Shown: piece by piece, positions 34,609-44,620 of the stretch
Numbering within the stretch: the first letter of the stretch is position 1
Layout of the letters: every line of letters starts with the position of its first letter
Assembly: GCA_003586115.2 (NCBI GenBank)
Contig: QVOM02000029.1
Location: 27,197,737 to 27,261,736, forward strand
Source: Salvator merianae
Lineage: Eukaryota; Chordata; Lepidosauria; Squamata; Teiidae
Reading direction: 5' to 3'
Length of the DNA stretch: 64,000 nucleotides
The notes under the pieces: generated by a model
The model's input: the letters and a program-made list of their open reading frames with translations, nothing else
What the model was told of the DNA's origin: nothing
Database searches by the model: none
Made by a program: the position numbers and the translations under genes

Positions 34609-35582
34609 GTAGGCGAAGAGGAGTGGGAACTATCGGAGCCCTCCTTTGATGGAAGAGCACATTATGATGTCTGTCTATAGTTTGCAGATAGACCCCGGAG
34701 AGTGGTAGGAAAGCGGGGGAAGGAAAGAAAGGAGCAAAGAAAGATCTCATGGAGAAGAATCTATTTGCTGCCGTGCCATTATACTTTTGCCTCTGAGTTG
34801 ATTCATTCACACTGCTGTCAAGACTGTAATTTTAATAAGGTGTCATTTTTATAATATTCGTATCTCTCACAGTCCTGCTTATTTTGGAAAAAAAAACAAC
34901 ACCAGAAAACAAAACAAAAAAAAATCAGCCCTGGATGTCGGTTTTCTTGTCCTCCTGCTCCAACTTCGGTTGTTTCCCTGTTGCCTGTAATTGAGCGCAT
35001 CCGTTTCTTTGAATCATCAGTCTTTGAGCTGTAATTTCATTGCAAGCATTTTAAACCAGAGCTCGAGGTCTCCTTTCGCAAAGCGCTGCTTTCTCTCCCC
35101 GAGAGATTATCAGATTTCCACAAGAGAATACAGAGATCCTGGATTTACTGAGCTACAAGGGATTTGCTTGCTTCTTCCTAATTAGAGGCTGCGTCTGAGT
35201 GCGAACCTCTCGATTTCAGCTCCTTCTTAAGTTTGCATTTTCACCTTCAAACTCTGTGCTGTTTGCACTCAAGTCCAAAAGGTGGAATCTCCATCTGTTT
35301 GTGCGCCTTTCGTTTCGTTGCGTTTCTAATTGGATAGTGGTGTCAAAGGTTGATTAGAGCTTCTAATAGATTTTAGGTTGGCAAGCGGATTTCAGCTTTA
35401 AGTGCTTGATTAAAACAATCTCATTTGTTCCTCTTTAGTATCACACCACACATACGCACATGCTGGACAAAATCAAAATAATGACTGGGGCCAATATTAT
35501 GTTTCTGCTACACTTCTCTTTGTCTAATAATTATCTGGATGATGAAGCTGTTCCCTCCCCTCACCCCTTTTCCATTTTGCAG
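34609..35582 (+). other. TMEM74: TMEM74 intron 1 (predicted)
   Basis: A predicted GT-AG intron of 974 bp. The donor is AAG|GTAGGC at 34609. The acceptor is a long pyrimidine tract, with CCCTCCCCTCACCCC and a TTTT run, ending in TTTTGCAG at 35575-35582. It lies wholly in the leader and contains no recognisable repeat. It was identified from splice signals only, with no transcript evidence. Confidence 0.6.
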
Positions 35583-35593
35583 ATTGAAAAGAA

Positions 35594-35743
35594 ATGCATG
35601 TCCAAGGGAATTTGCTTAACTGCATAGAGGCTGGAACAGAATACCAGCAAGAGAGCAGCTGGTGCAGAGAAGACTGCTACAGTAGCCTACCAGATCCTGT
35701 ATGTGCCTTAATGCAGCTGGATGACCAGGCTGAAACTGGCTGA
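35594..35743 (+). other. Upstream ORF in TMEM74 leader (49 codons)
   Basis: Eleven bases into predicted exon 2 an ATG opens a 49-codon reading frame that ends at TGA 35741-35743, 67 bp before the TMEM74 start at 35811. It is in a different frame from TMEM74. A second ATG at 35599 opens the tail of a shorter frame that stops at 35625-35627; this is also the end of the spliced upstream ORF that begins in exon 1 at 34573. Such upstream ORFs usually lower translation of the main frame. Whether this one encodes a conserved peptide is unknown, and I recognise no motif. Confidence 0.4.
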
Positions 35744-35810
35744 GTTTGCTGAAGTTTAGGCTCATAAGTGGTCGCGTGTGGCTTGTTCAAAGGGTGATCC
35801 AATGTCATGC

Positions 35811-36737
35811 ATGGAGCTTCTGTCCCTCCCCACTGAGGATGGCCAGTTGGATCAGGACCACATGATGGACTGGGGTTTGCCTGCTCCACTGTGTCAGGGA
35901 CAGTCCAGTGAACGTGAGAAGAGGACTAAAGCATTAGACATGGCTGCCAAGTGCTGTGACAAATGCCATGAAACCATCCAAAGATCAGCCACCACAGATC
36001 TTGCACAGGTGACCTTTCCTCTTACCATCACATCCCCAAAGTCAACAGAACATACAGGGGAGATCACCTGTGAGCATAGCTTTCTGGAAGAAGGGATGGA
36101 GGCTGCTCCCAAAAGAGCCTGTTGCTGTGAATCAGAGACATCCTTCACCTGCGTGGATGAAAACGTCAACAATCTCGACTACCCGGGAAATCTGGCTCAT
36201 AGAAACTGTTGCCAAGACCTGGATGTCCTTCCCCATCCCGACCCTTGTGGGGAGATGGCCCTTGAGTGGCCCTACGACCCACCCTCCTTGGTTTCTGAGG
36301 AAGATGATGATGCCAGCTCAGAAGCTACAGGAGGGAAGTCAGTAGACTATGGGTTCATCAGTGCTATCTTGTTCCTGGTCAGTGGGATTTTGTTAGTGAT
36401 TGTTTCCTATGTTGTCCCCAGAGACGTGACTGTGGACCCCAGCACAGTGGCAGCAAGGGAGATGGAGCGTTTGGAGAACGAGAGCGCAAAGATCGGAGCA
36501 CACTTGGATAGATGTGTGATTGCAGGGCTCTGCCTGTTGACACTGGGAGGTGTAGTTCTGTCCATTTTGCTCATGATGTCTATGTGGAAAGGAGAACTAT
36601 ACAGAAGGAACAGGTTCGCGGCTTCCAGGGAATCAGCCAAGCTGTATGGCTCTTTCAACTTTCGCATAAAATCCTCCACAAATGATAATATGGAGTTGTC
36701 GCTTGTTGAGGAGGATGCTCTTGCCATAGATAGTTAG
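35811..36737 (+). CDS. TMEM74: Transmembrane protein 74 (TMEM74), complete intronless coding sequence
   Basis: This is a 308-residue protein, close to the roughly 305 residues of mammalian TMEM74. The N-terminal half is soluble, Cys- and Ser-rich and less conserved. It contains a CCCESETSF stretch (about residues 105-113) and an acidic SEEDDDASSEA stretch (162-172). Then come a first membrane segment (about 177-202, SVDYGFISAILFLVSGILL), a 32-residue loop beginning PRDVTVDP and containing AAREMERLENESA, a second membrane segment (about 235-259, starting CVIAGLCLLTLGG) and a basic-then-acidic tail (KGELYRRNRF to LVEEDALAIDS). The membrane core and tail are highly characteristic of this family. 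In mammals TMEM74 resides in lysosomes and autophagic vacuoles and promotes autophagy. I chose ATG 35811 because it gives the MEL start expected for the family. An in-frame ATG at 35802 would add three residues; frame before that opens with GTG and has no further ATG. The start context is weak (T at -3, G at +4). The stop is TAG. The frame is intact with no lesions. Confidence 0.95.
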   Translation: MELLSLPTEDGQLDQDHMMDWGLPAPLCQGQSSEREKRTKALDMAAKCCDKCHETIQRSATTDLAQVTFPLTITSPKSTEHTGEITCEHSFLEEGMEAAPKRACCCESETSFTCVDENVNNLDYPGNLAHRNCCQDLDVLPHPDPCGEMALEWPYDPPSLVSEEDDDASSEATGGKSVDYGFISAILFLVSGILLVIVSYVVPRDVTVDPSTVAAREMERLENESAKIGAHLDRCVIAGLCLLTLGGVVLSILLMMSMWKGELYRRNRFAASRESAKLYGSFNFRIKSSTNDNMELSLVEEDALAIDS

Positions 36738-38362
36738 GCTGCCCTTGATGCTCTGAGGCAGCAGAGAATGAAGAAACTACTTGTCATTAAATGAAACAAA
36801 TGAAGCTTAAAATAGCTACTGTCACCCAGCAAGAAGCGCCTTTTCCTAGCAAGCTGGAATGGTATGATTGCATTACACGCAGACTGCGTATTCTTGGCCA
36901 AAATGAGGAAAACGATAATATTCAAAATTGTGTGTGCTGTGTAAATGGGTTTTGGATTTCTTGAGAATGGCTCTGTTGGTGTTTGTGGATAACCTTCTGT
37001 GGCACATGTACTTGAGTGTGAGTTCCATTGAAATCTGTGTTAATTAGAACTTATTAATGCATGCATCTGTGCAAACCTGGCTTAGGTTTAAACGGCTGAC
37101 CCAGTGGGCGTCCTAAGAGATGGCAGCAACGTATCTGGTGTTCTGCTTCCAGCTGGTGACCTCTGCTTTCCCACAGTGTTCTTTCTGAAAGTGCCACTTC
37201 AGGGCATAGAGCAAAGTAAAAGTGCTGAATCCTAAATCTCTGCTGGAGCTCAGTATTTTAATTTTCCCCAGTTCTGCAATATGACACATATTTGGGGTAT
37301 TTTTTGGAAATTTAAAGTGATGGCCATGTCTGGAAAAAATAATATTTAAGGGAGACAAATGCAAGATACTGGGACAGATGCTTTCTAAAAAGATTTTGAA
37401 CAGTGATTCTGGCAGAGGCTGGAAAGGTTTATTTTTTTGGACTGCAACTGACATAATCATTGCTCAAAAAAGTCAGCGAGATTGGCATAGTAATCCCTTG
37501 TATATCACTGTGATTTGGTTCCCACAAACTGCTGTTGAGTGTAAAACTGCCATGTAAGTAATTTCTACCTTGAAGAGTCAGGAGTTAGGGAAAACATGGA
37601 TGCTCAGTCTAACAAGGAAAGCGAATGGTACCATAGGACTGAGACCCAGTGGGCTAGTGTAAAATCAGTAGCACTACAAAAGGGAAGCTCAGGTGGTTGC
37701 TAAGTCAGTGGCACTGCAGGCAGGAGAGCAAGACTATTAGTGTGTTGATGGCACTGCAAAGTGATGGCCAAATCTATCAGTGTATGTATGATGCTTCAGA
37801 AGTCAAATAGCATTACTGAGTTTCCACGAGGACATTAAAGAAGTGAAGACACGTTTTACCAGTGGTGTAAAAGCAAACTCTTGTTATCCAAAGCCATATT
37901 TATACAAGGGATGATTGTATGACATTTCCACTACTTGGTAACAGCAAAATCAACTAATGAAACGGGGTCATTCCAACACACACTTCCCTTGTTGCCTCAT
38001 GCATTGTAAGGCAATGGTTTATAACACAATCAGTTTGCACATATTTGCTGGTTGTGCACCAAATGAGCAATGATGTCAAATGATCCATCTGCATTTCTGA
38101 CCTGGAGCTTAGCAAGAATTTGCATTTGTGAACTGGAGCTTGGCAAGATGTTGGTCAAACATGTGGGCTGAATGCAAAATGAAGTATTGTCCACGTGTTG
38201 AAATGAAAATTCTGTTTGTGCGGATGTTCTGGGTGACATCTCATTCCAAAATGCACTTGGTACTGGAGCTATGAAGTCATCCCTGTGCCTGTGTGATTCG
38301 TCACATGACTCATGTGTGCTGACTGCACTGAAAACTATTACATTTCCAATTTTCAAAGGAAT
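36738..38362 (+). other. TMEM74 3' UTR and downstream flank
   Basis: This is unique-looking sequence following the TMEM74 stop. I see no canonical AATAAA before the SINE at 38377. ATTAAA variants occur at 36786-36791 and 37834-37839, so the 3' end of the transcript cannot be placed. No other gene or clear repeat is visible. Confidence 0.4.
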
Positions 38363-38376
38363 AAGGATATTGTGTG

Positions 38377-38547
38377 GGAGTGGCTGTAGCTCAGTGATAA
38401 AGCAAACTGCCTGGAGAGCAGAAGATTGCTGGTTCGATCCCCAGGCTTTCCCCAGAACTAGTCAATTGCAAACCACTTGTGTATCTCGGCCAGGAAAACT
38501 GCATAGAGGTGCTCACACAGTCAACCACCACTCAGTGGTATAACAAC
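38377..38547 (+). repeat. tRNA-derived SINE, full length (171 bp), perfect 14-bp target duplication
   Basis: It is flanked by AAGGATATTGTGTG at 38363-38376 and 38548-38561, exact. The tRNA-like head begins GGAGTGGCTGTAGCTCAGTG, an A-box region. The B box GGTTCGATCCC is at 38431-38441. The body GCAAACCACTTGTGTATCTC and CAGGAAAACTGCATAGAGG is shared with the SINEs at 1268, 51579 and 59315. It ends in AACAAC. Confidence 0.92.
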
Positions 38548-38674
38548 AAGGATATTGTGTGCTCTTTTACCACAGAGAATTATGAACTGGCTGGTATGCC
38601 CACTTTATTTATATATTTATTTGCATTTTTATCTGGTCCTATACCCGAAGGTCTCAGGGTGGGTTACAACAATT

Positions 38675-38677
<3 letters not shown>

Positions 38678-38713
<36 letters not shown>

Positions 38714-38730
38714 ATGAAAGAAAGAAAGAT
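38678..38730. repeat. (GAAA)n microsatellite
   Basis: About 13 GAAA units with one GAAT interruption. They follow a reversed LINE-tail remnant (38603-38672). Confidence 0.9.
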
Positions 38731-39716
38731 GCTTCACAGCCTGTGTCTCAGGAGGACTATTGTAATTTATATCCTGGAAGTCAAGCAACATTTTGGCTTT
38801 CAGGATTGTGCTAACTTGCACGTGGTGTGCAAAAGTATTCCCCATGTAGCATTTTCATCCAAGGTCACATTTTGATTATCTATCTCTCCCACTCTTGAAA
38901 TAAGAAAATAAGAGGAGCCATGCTGGATCAGCCACAGGCCATCCACTCCAGCATCCTGTTTCACATAGTAGCTCACCAATTGCTTCTGGGCATTCTCAAG
39001 CAGGAGACAAGGGCAAAACTTTCATCTGCTCTCAACTCCCTGCAAATGGCCTTTAGAAGCATCCTGCCTGTCTCTCCAACCTGGAGGTGGTACTTAAGCA
39101 TCAACTGTTATAGCCATTGATACACCTGACCTCCATGAATTTGTCTAACCCTTTCTTAAAGCTGTCCTGGCTGGTTGCTGTCACCACCTTTTCTGGTTGT
39201 AAATTCCATAGACCGACGATTCTCTGGGTGAAAAAAATACTTCCCCTTATCTGTCAACACCTACCCATCAGCTTAATAGTGGGTCCCCTGGTTCTAGTGC
39301 TCTGCGATAGAGAAAATGATTTTTCTTTTTCTACCTTTTCTACACCATGCACTATTTTATAGAGTTCAAACAGATTGCCTCTTAAACATCACCTTTCAAG
39401 GCTGAACAGGCCTTGACACTACAGTCTAATTTCGTAAGGAAAGTGTTCCATCCCCTTGATCATTCTGGTTGCCAGCTCCACAATATCCTTCTCCAGCTCC
39501 ACAATATCCTTTCTGAGGTGAGGTGACCAGAATTGTACACAATACTCCAAATGTGTTCTCATCATAGATTTATAAAGAAGTACAATGCTTGCCTTTTTCT
39601 ATTCCCTTCCTAATTATCCATAGCATTGAATTTGTTTCCTTCACTGCTGCTGCACATTGGGTCAACACCTTCATTCAGCTGTCCACCAGAACCCCAAGAT
39701 GCATTTCCTTGGGGCC

Positions 39717-39929
39717 CAGTCACACCTATGCTTTAATCCACTTTCGGTCCCCTTTCAGATTAAGAGAACACATCAGTGAAGTAATAAGATGTTTTCTTTC
39801 AGTATTATCTAACACAGAAAATCCACCTTTAGGTTATATAATTTGGGAAGAAAATGATTAGTTACTTTGTTGATGTGTTCTTTCAATCCAAAAGTGGACT
39901 GAAGCTGGATTAAAACGTAGGTGTGACTG
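39717..39929. repeat. MITE (213 bp, TIR CAGTCACACCTA), nested in LINE
   Basis: The left end CAGTCACACCTATGCTTTAA (39717) and the right end TTAAAACGTAGGTGTGACTG are inverted repeats of about 34 bp that include TCCACTTTCGGTCC and GGACTGAAGCTGGA. LINE sequence resumes on both sides. A target duplication is not clear (candidates TTCCTTGG and TTCCTGG lie near but not flush). It is probably hAT-like by its CAGTC start. Confidence 0.75.
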
Positions 39930-40030
39930 TTCCTGGTCCCTGATCTGTCACAGAAATCTCAGCCTCCATCAGTTTATAGGTGTAATTGAGGTTCTTTGCC
40001 CAAATGTGCATTACCTTGCACTTAGTAAGA

Positions 40031-40116
40031 ATCTTTTCTGTTCTTGTTACTTATTGATTTTATTTGTAATTTTTGCTTTTAAACTTTTTGGGGGTTTGAC
40101 AATAATAAATACTTTC

Positions 40117-40147
<31 letters not shown>
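40031..40147 (+). repeat. Short retroposed insertion with (TTGA)n tail, nested in LINE
   Basis: The insert ends in ACAATAATAAATAC and about six TTGA units. It is flanked by ACTTAGTAAGA (40020-40030) and ACTTAGAAAGA (40148-40158), matching 10 of 11. The LINE reading resumes immediately after. Its family is unidentified. Confidence 0.65.
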
Positions 40148-40148
<1 letters not shown>

Positions 40149-42645
40149 CTTAGAAAGACTGAAGTGCATTTTTAACTTCATTGTCCACTCATCCAATGTC
40201 AGATGATTCCTCTGGAGCTCTTTGTAATCTCTTTCAGTTTTTACTACCCTAAATAATTTAATGTCATCAGCAAACTTTGCTATCTCACTGCTTTCTCCTA
40301 CTTCTAGATCATTCATGAATAAATTAAAATTCACAGGTCCCAATACTGAAACTTGGAGGACCCCACTTCTCACCTTTCTCCACTTTCCACTCTCTGCTCT
40401 CCACTCTCTACTCTGAGAACTGTCCATTTATTACTACTCTCTGTTTCCTGTCCCATAGCCGGTTACCAGTCTAGGACAACCTGTCATATTATTCCATGAT
40501 CAATGGGTTTATTCAGGAATCTTTGATGAGGCGCTTTGTCAAAAACCTTCTGAAAGTCCAGATAGATGATGTCAACTGGATCACCTTTATCCACATGTTT
40601 ATTAATATTCTCAAAGAATTCTAACAAGTTAGTAAAGCATGATTTACCTTTGCAGAAGCCTGGCTGATTTTCCTTCAGCAATGTTTGCTGCTCTATTTGC
40701 ATATTAACTTTATCCTTAATGTTGGTTTCTATCACCTTACCTGGAACTGATGTTAAGCTGTGTGTTCTGTAATTTCCTGGACCACCCTTGGAGGCTTTTT
40801 TGAATATTGGTGCTACATTTGCTACCCTCTAGTCTTCAGGCATAGAGCCTGAACTTAAAGAAAGGTTATAAAATTTGGCTAGAACATCACATTTGAGTTT
40901 TCTAAGAACTCTCAGATGAATGCTATCTTGTGCCAGTGATTTGTTAGTATTTAGTTTATTAAGACTTCTGAGGACTTCCTCCCTAGTTAATTCTTCTGAT
41001 TCCCTCCCTGAAATTATAGGCTCAGCTGCAGGCATATGCCCTCTGTCTTCCTCAGTGAAAACAAAGGCAAAGAATTCATTTAGCGTCTCTGCTATGTCCA
41101 TGTCCTCTTTGATTATCCCTTTCTTCCCATTGTCATCTAATTGTCCGGCTGTTTTCTTGGTTGGATTCCTACTTCTGATGTACTCTTAGCATTCCTGATT
41201 GCTGCCTTGCATTTGTTCCCTTAGAATTTATGTTTCTTCTTGTTCACCTCATTAAGACAAGCCTTCCATTTTCTAAATGAGTTTTTCTTGCTTTGAATGA
41301 CTTCCCATAGTGCACCTGTAAGCTATGGTGATGTCCTCTTGGACTCAGAAGTGCTCTTTCAAGTATGCATTCTAATTGTACAATACATTATTGTATTTGT
41401 AAATAATCTCCATGCAATTTGGACTCTTCTAACTTTTCCTTTTAAATTCATTTTTACTAGCTGCCTCATTTTGGGGAAGTTTAACTGTATGAAAGCTTAT
41501 GGTCTCTGTGTTAGATTTTATCAACAACTTACTCTCTGTATTTAAACTGAAATTTACTACACTGTAATCACTGTTCTCTATATTGGATCAGCAACAGTGA
41601 CATCTTGTTCCAGATTCTGAATTTTACTCAGGATCTAGTCTGTGATCCCCTTTCCCTTGGTTGGTTCCACAAACATCTACTCTAGGGAACAATAATTTAG
41701 CACGTCTAGGAATTTTCTCTTTCTCATGAGTTGAACAACAGTTCACCTAGTCTTTGCGAGGGTAGTTGAAGTCCCACATTATAACTACCCTTTCCTTTTT
41801 GGATGTTTCCTTTACCTCATTTTCCGAATGCCAATTGTCTTCCGGAATTTAGTTAGGAGGGAAATAGCTTTCTGGCCTGGTTTTCTTACACACAATGCTT
41901 CTGTGGATGCGTCTGATAACACTTAGACATTCCAGTTCATAAGATTCTGTCTTTTCTTTAACGTACAAAGCTATACCACCTCCAATTCACCCTTTCCTGT
42001 ACAGTTTGTAACCTAGGATAACCGTATCTCATTGGTTTTCATCAGTCCACTAGGTTTCAGTTATGCCAATAATATCAGTTTTTTTATCAGTCACTAAGCA
42101 TTCCACCTCCACTATTTTGGTTTGGAGGCTTCTGGCATTTGCATATAGATATTTGTATGTATTCTTCTGGTACAAGCTCAGTCCTGTAAGACTACATGAA
42201 TCCTTTAGACTGCCTCCTACATCTTTCTGCTTGAACATTGTTGACTAGTTCCCCACTGAATTCAGAACTCTGTGCATAATTCCAGCCGTCCTCACTCAAA
42301 CATACATTTTCCCAAGCCAGATGTTGTTCAGTTCCTTTTGGCTTTCCTCCAGGGATCATTTTAAATAGCTGCTCTGCAACCTTTTTAATATTAAAACCAT
42401 TAAAGACTTGCTGTCATTCTGAAAACTATAAACTGTATCTGTCCGAATAAAAGGTTATTAGCAGACTGTGTGGCAATGTACTAAGAGACATGAGTAACAA
42501 ATCCCACAGTGCTTGTTGTGCATCCTCGACCTGCAGTTAAGCATAAGACTATTCGCTCTATTCCATGTGTAGGGGTACGTTGTCCCTCCAACCCTTATAT
42601 GCTTGTTCACTTCTGAATTCCATGTCATACAAGATGGACTGGCAT

Positions 42646-42769
42646 CAGTGGCAGTCGGTGGTTTTAAGGGTGGGTGCAACAGTACGGAGGTTCGGAGGCC
42701 CCATAAACAGCGATCGCATGCTTTCCGGGGGTTATAAACACCCCACCTTAAAGCCCCTGGCCACCACTG
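42646..42769. repeat. hAT-type MITE, family A (124 bp)
   Basis: The ends CAGTGGCAGTCGG and CCTGGCCACCACTG are inverted, with GTTTTAAGGGTGGG and CCCACCTTAAAG subterminal. The flanking 8-mers ACTGGCAT (42638-42645) and ACTAGCAT (42770-42777) match 7 of 8. Confidence 0.85.
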
Positions 42770-43050
42770 ACTAGCATATAAGACACATTTATAATTTGCC
42801 AAGAAATATTTAGGAAAAATAAATAGAAACAGGACACAGGATGATTATAGGAGAAATTATTTTGGAAAAAATGTGAGCTTTACATGGCAACAAATACAGG
42901 ATGCTTCATGTCAGACCAATAATTTATTATTTACAGGTTTGTAATTTGGATTGGTCAGAAACCTTATGGTTTTTCTTGAAAAAGGGATGTATGTGACAGT
43001 CATATTACTTTTCCTTACTTTGTGCATACTTTTATCCTTTATGTATCTAT

Positions 43051-43229
43051 GTGTTCGTAACCTGCGGAAAGTGAGCAATCACAATTTGTGGGGCCTCCGG
43101 GCCTCTGTACTGTTGCAGCAGGTTGGCGACCTGCTGCGACAGTATGGAGGCCTGGAGGCTCCGCGAACAGCAGTCATACGCTTTCTGCCAGTTACAAACG
43201 CTGCCCTTAAAGCCAGCAGCCGCCATTGC
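43051..43229. repeat. hAT-type MITE, family A, rearranged copy
   Basis: It starts at the internal motif GTTCGTAACCTGCGGAAAG and runs through GGGGCCTCCGGGCCTCTGTA. Then comes a central palindrome (GCAGCAGGTTGGCGACCTGCTGC), then the mirrored arm ending GCCCTTAAAGCCAGCAGCC. It has more of the palindromic centre than other copies, but the left terminus is missing. Confidence 0.7.
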
Positions 43230-44156
43230 TATGTATGTATTTATTGATTGGTAGACAGGCAAATTAATAGAACAGATAGACATTAGTATTTATCTTTATT
43301 TGCTGATCTGTTACTCTTCTTGGAGAAGATGCTTTGTTGTCCCCTAAGTTCCTGTTTTCATGTCATGAAGGAGGCACTTGAGGCCTTTTTTTTCAGAGCT
43401 GATGATGCAAAGGCACTTGAGGCCATCTTGACCAACCTGATACTCTCCAGATGTTTTGAACATAATTCCCAGCCCAGGCTCTTAGATTGGAGCAAAGGTT
43501 CATTTTGTAGTCTCCCTTTGATCTAACTAGACAGGTTATAATCTGCAGCAGATCAAAAAACTTTTCAGTAAAATTAGAGCTTCCATTTTGAGATAAGAGC
43601 CACTCTGCTGCCCTTGTGCTCTTGGGCCGTAGTCCATTACTGCCCATCAGTCTAAGCCAGTATGGTTCCATTTGCTGGCATTATAGAGAGTTTTAGAGTA
43701 AACATCTGGGGAGGGTCAAGTTGGTAAAGACCACTTTATACTTTTGAAACTGGTTCTCATGGTAACTATTACAACAATAACAAAAGGATCAGCCTATGTA
43801 CAGTAGCTCCCCATCTGGATTGGCCACCTTTTAGTGGACAATTGTAAACATTCATCATTCTGTAACTTTTATGAAAGCTGCTGGCATGCTGTGTGCAGAG
43901 GTTCCAACCCATCTTACGAAATCTGGGGGTGGGGGTGGGGGGATAGGGCAGAGAGTGATCCCTTTAGGTGAAGACAAATGACAGATGGAGTGGGAGGGGT
44001 GGAGTTGGTAGCTGGGACAGGACCCATTCCTTGAAGTGAACTCAGCTTTCATCTGCATCCCATCTGCATCCTGTTCACCCTCAAGGAGGCAGGCAAATTA
44101 AAGAAATCACACTCTTTTGAAGATGCTCCAAAACTGCCTGAGCCTGCTGCAGACAT
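43230..44156. other. Unassigned sequence with a G-quadruplex motif
   Basis: No gene or repeat family recognised. At 43925-43948 four G runs (5, 5, 6 and 3) separated by 1-3 bases form a strong G-quadruplex motif on the plus strand. Confidence 0.5.
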
Positions 44157-44620
44157 GGGGCCTGTTTGCACTTTGCACTAGTGAGTGTCAGGGATGCTCA
44201 CTAGCAAAGTGTTTCTGCACTTCACAAAAGCCCTTGTGACTAGGAGCTGATCTCCAGCTCCCAGCCAAGTGCATTCACACTACAAAGGCATGGCCATGCC
44301 ACGTGTGGCAGTTGCACCTGCACAACCATGCAATTGTGCTTGTGCGTGCTTGTGTACACCTGCATTCTGCGCGGTGCAGCAGCACACCATGGCAGCGGCC
44401 AGACACTTCCCAGCCACTGTCATGGTAAAGATCAAGTACAGGATACCAGCATTTACACCATGAATAGGTATCCTGCTGATCTCCGTGGATACAGCCACGC
44501 AGCACAGACACTATCTGCACTGTGTGTTCAATTCCGCCTTAGAACAGGATATTAATCCTGTTCTAAGGCGGAATTGAACACACAGTTAATCCTGTTCTAA
44601 GGTGGAAAGTGCAAAACCCC
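44157..44620. repeat. Composite MITE, family C, with a 32-bp perfect hairpin
   Basis: It begins GGGCCTGTTTGCACTTTGCA, inverted relative to the end of the copy at 47545 (GCAAAGTGCAAACAGGCCC). It contains CACCATGGCAGCGGCCAG...CCACTGTCATGG, the family palindrome. Near the right end is a perfect 32-bp inverted repeat (44519-44586). Non-coding. Confidence 0.65.
44519..44586. repeat. Perfect 32-bp inverted repeat, 4-nt loop
   Basis: The left arm 44519-44550 (starts ACTGTGTGTTCAATTCC, ends AGAACAGGAT) and the right arm 44555-44586 are fully complementary around the loop ATTA. A partial third copy of the arm (TTAATCCTGTTCTAAGG) follows at 44587-44603. Confidence 0.92.

Larger units (their letters stand above)
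34060..34640 (+). promoter_or_regulatory. TMEM74: CpG-rich promoter region of TMEM74
   Basis: This stretch is visibly richer in G+C and CpG than the AT-rich DNA around it, with clusters such as CGGCCGGCCGG near 34278 and GGCGGGCGAAG near 34390. No TATA box is evident. It lies 1.2-1.7 kb upstream of the TMEM74 start codon and ends at a good splice donor, so it is best read as a CpG-island promoter running into exon 1. The exact transcription start cannot be seen. A 149-codon minus-strand ORF spans it, but that is a usual by-product of low stop-codon density in GC-rich DNA. Confidence 0.75.
38896..42440 (-). repeat. Decayed CR1-group LINE, about 3.5 kb, minus strand
   Basis: Read on the minus strand, the order is correct for a non-LTR element. 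An endonuclease start lies at 42050-42238 (YLYANARSLQTKIVEVE, TDIIGITET). A pre-RT region lies at 40829-41101 (LNEFFAFVFTEED, LNTNKS). The RT is at 40484-40735 (NQPGFCKGKSCFTNLLEF, DIIYLDFQKVFDKAPHQ) and 40047-40427 (FADDIKLFRVV catalytic box). The 3' end at 38896 matches the LINE 3' ends at 59479 and 3558. Stops, frameshifts and two nested insertions (39717-39929, 40031-40147) make it inactive. Confidence 0.88.

Noticed and set aside
34343..34612. Plus-strand 89- and 97-codon ORFs across exon 1
   Set aside because: Same GC-driven cause. They overlap the promoter motif and run through the splice donor.
35778..35801. TMEM74 starting 11 codons earlier (first codon at 35778)
   Set aside because: That codon is GTG, not ATG. 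The first in-frame ATG is 35802, and the family start fits 35811.
38390..38445. A functional tRNA gene at the tRNA-like sequence
   Set aside because: A and B boxes are present, but the sequence continues into a SINE body with target duplications, and the cloverleaf stems do not close. It is a SINE head.
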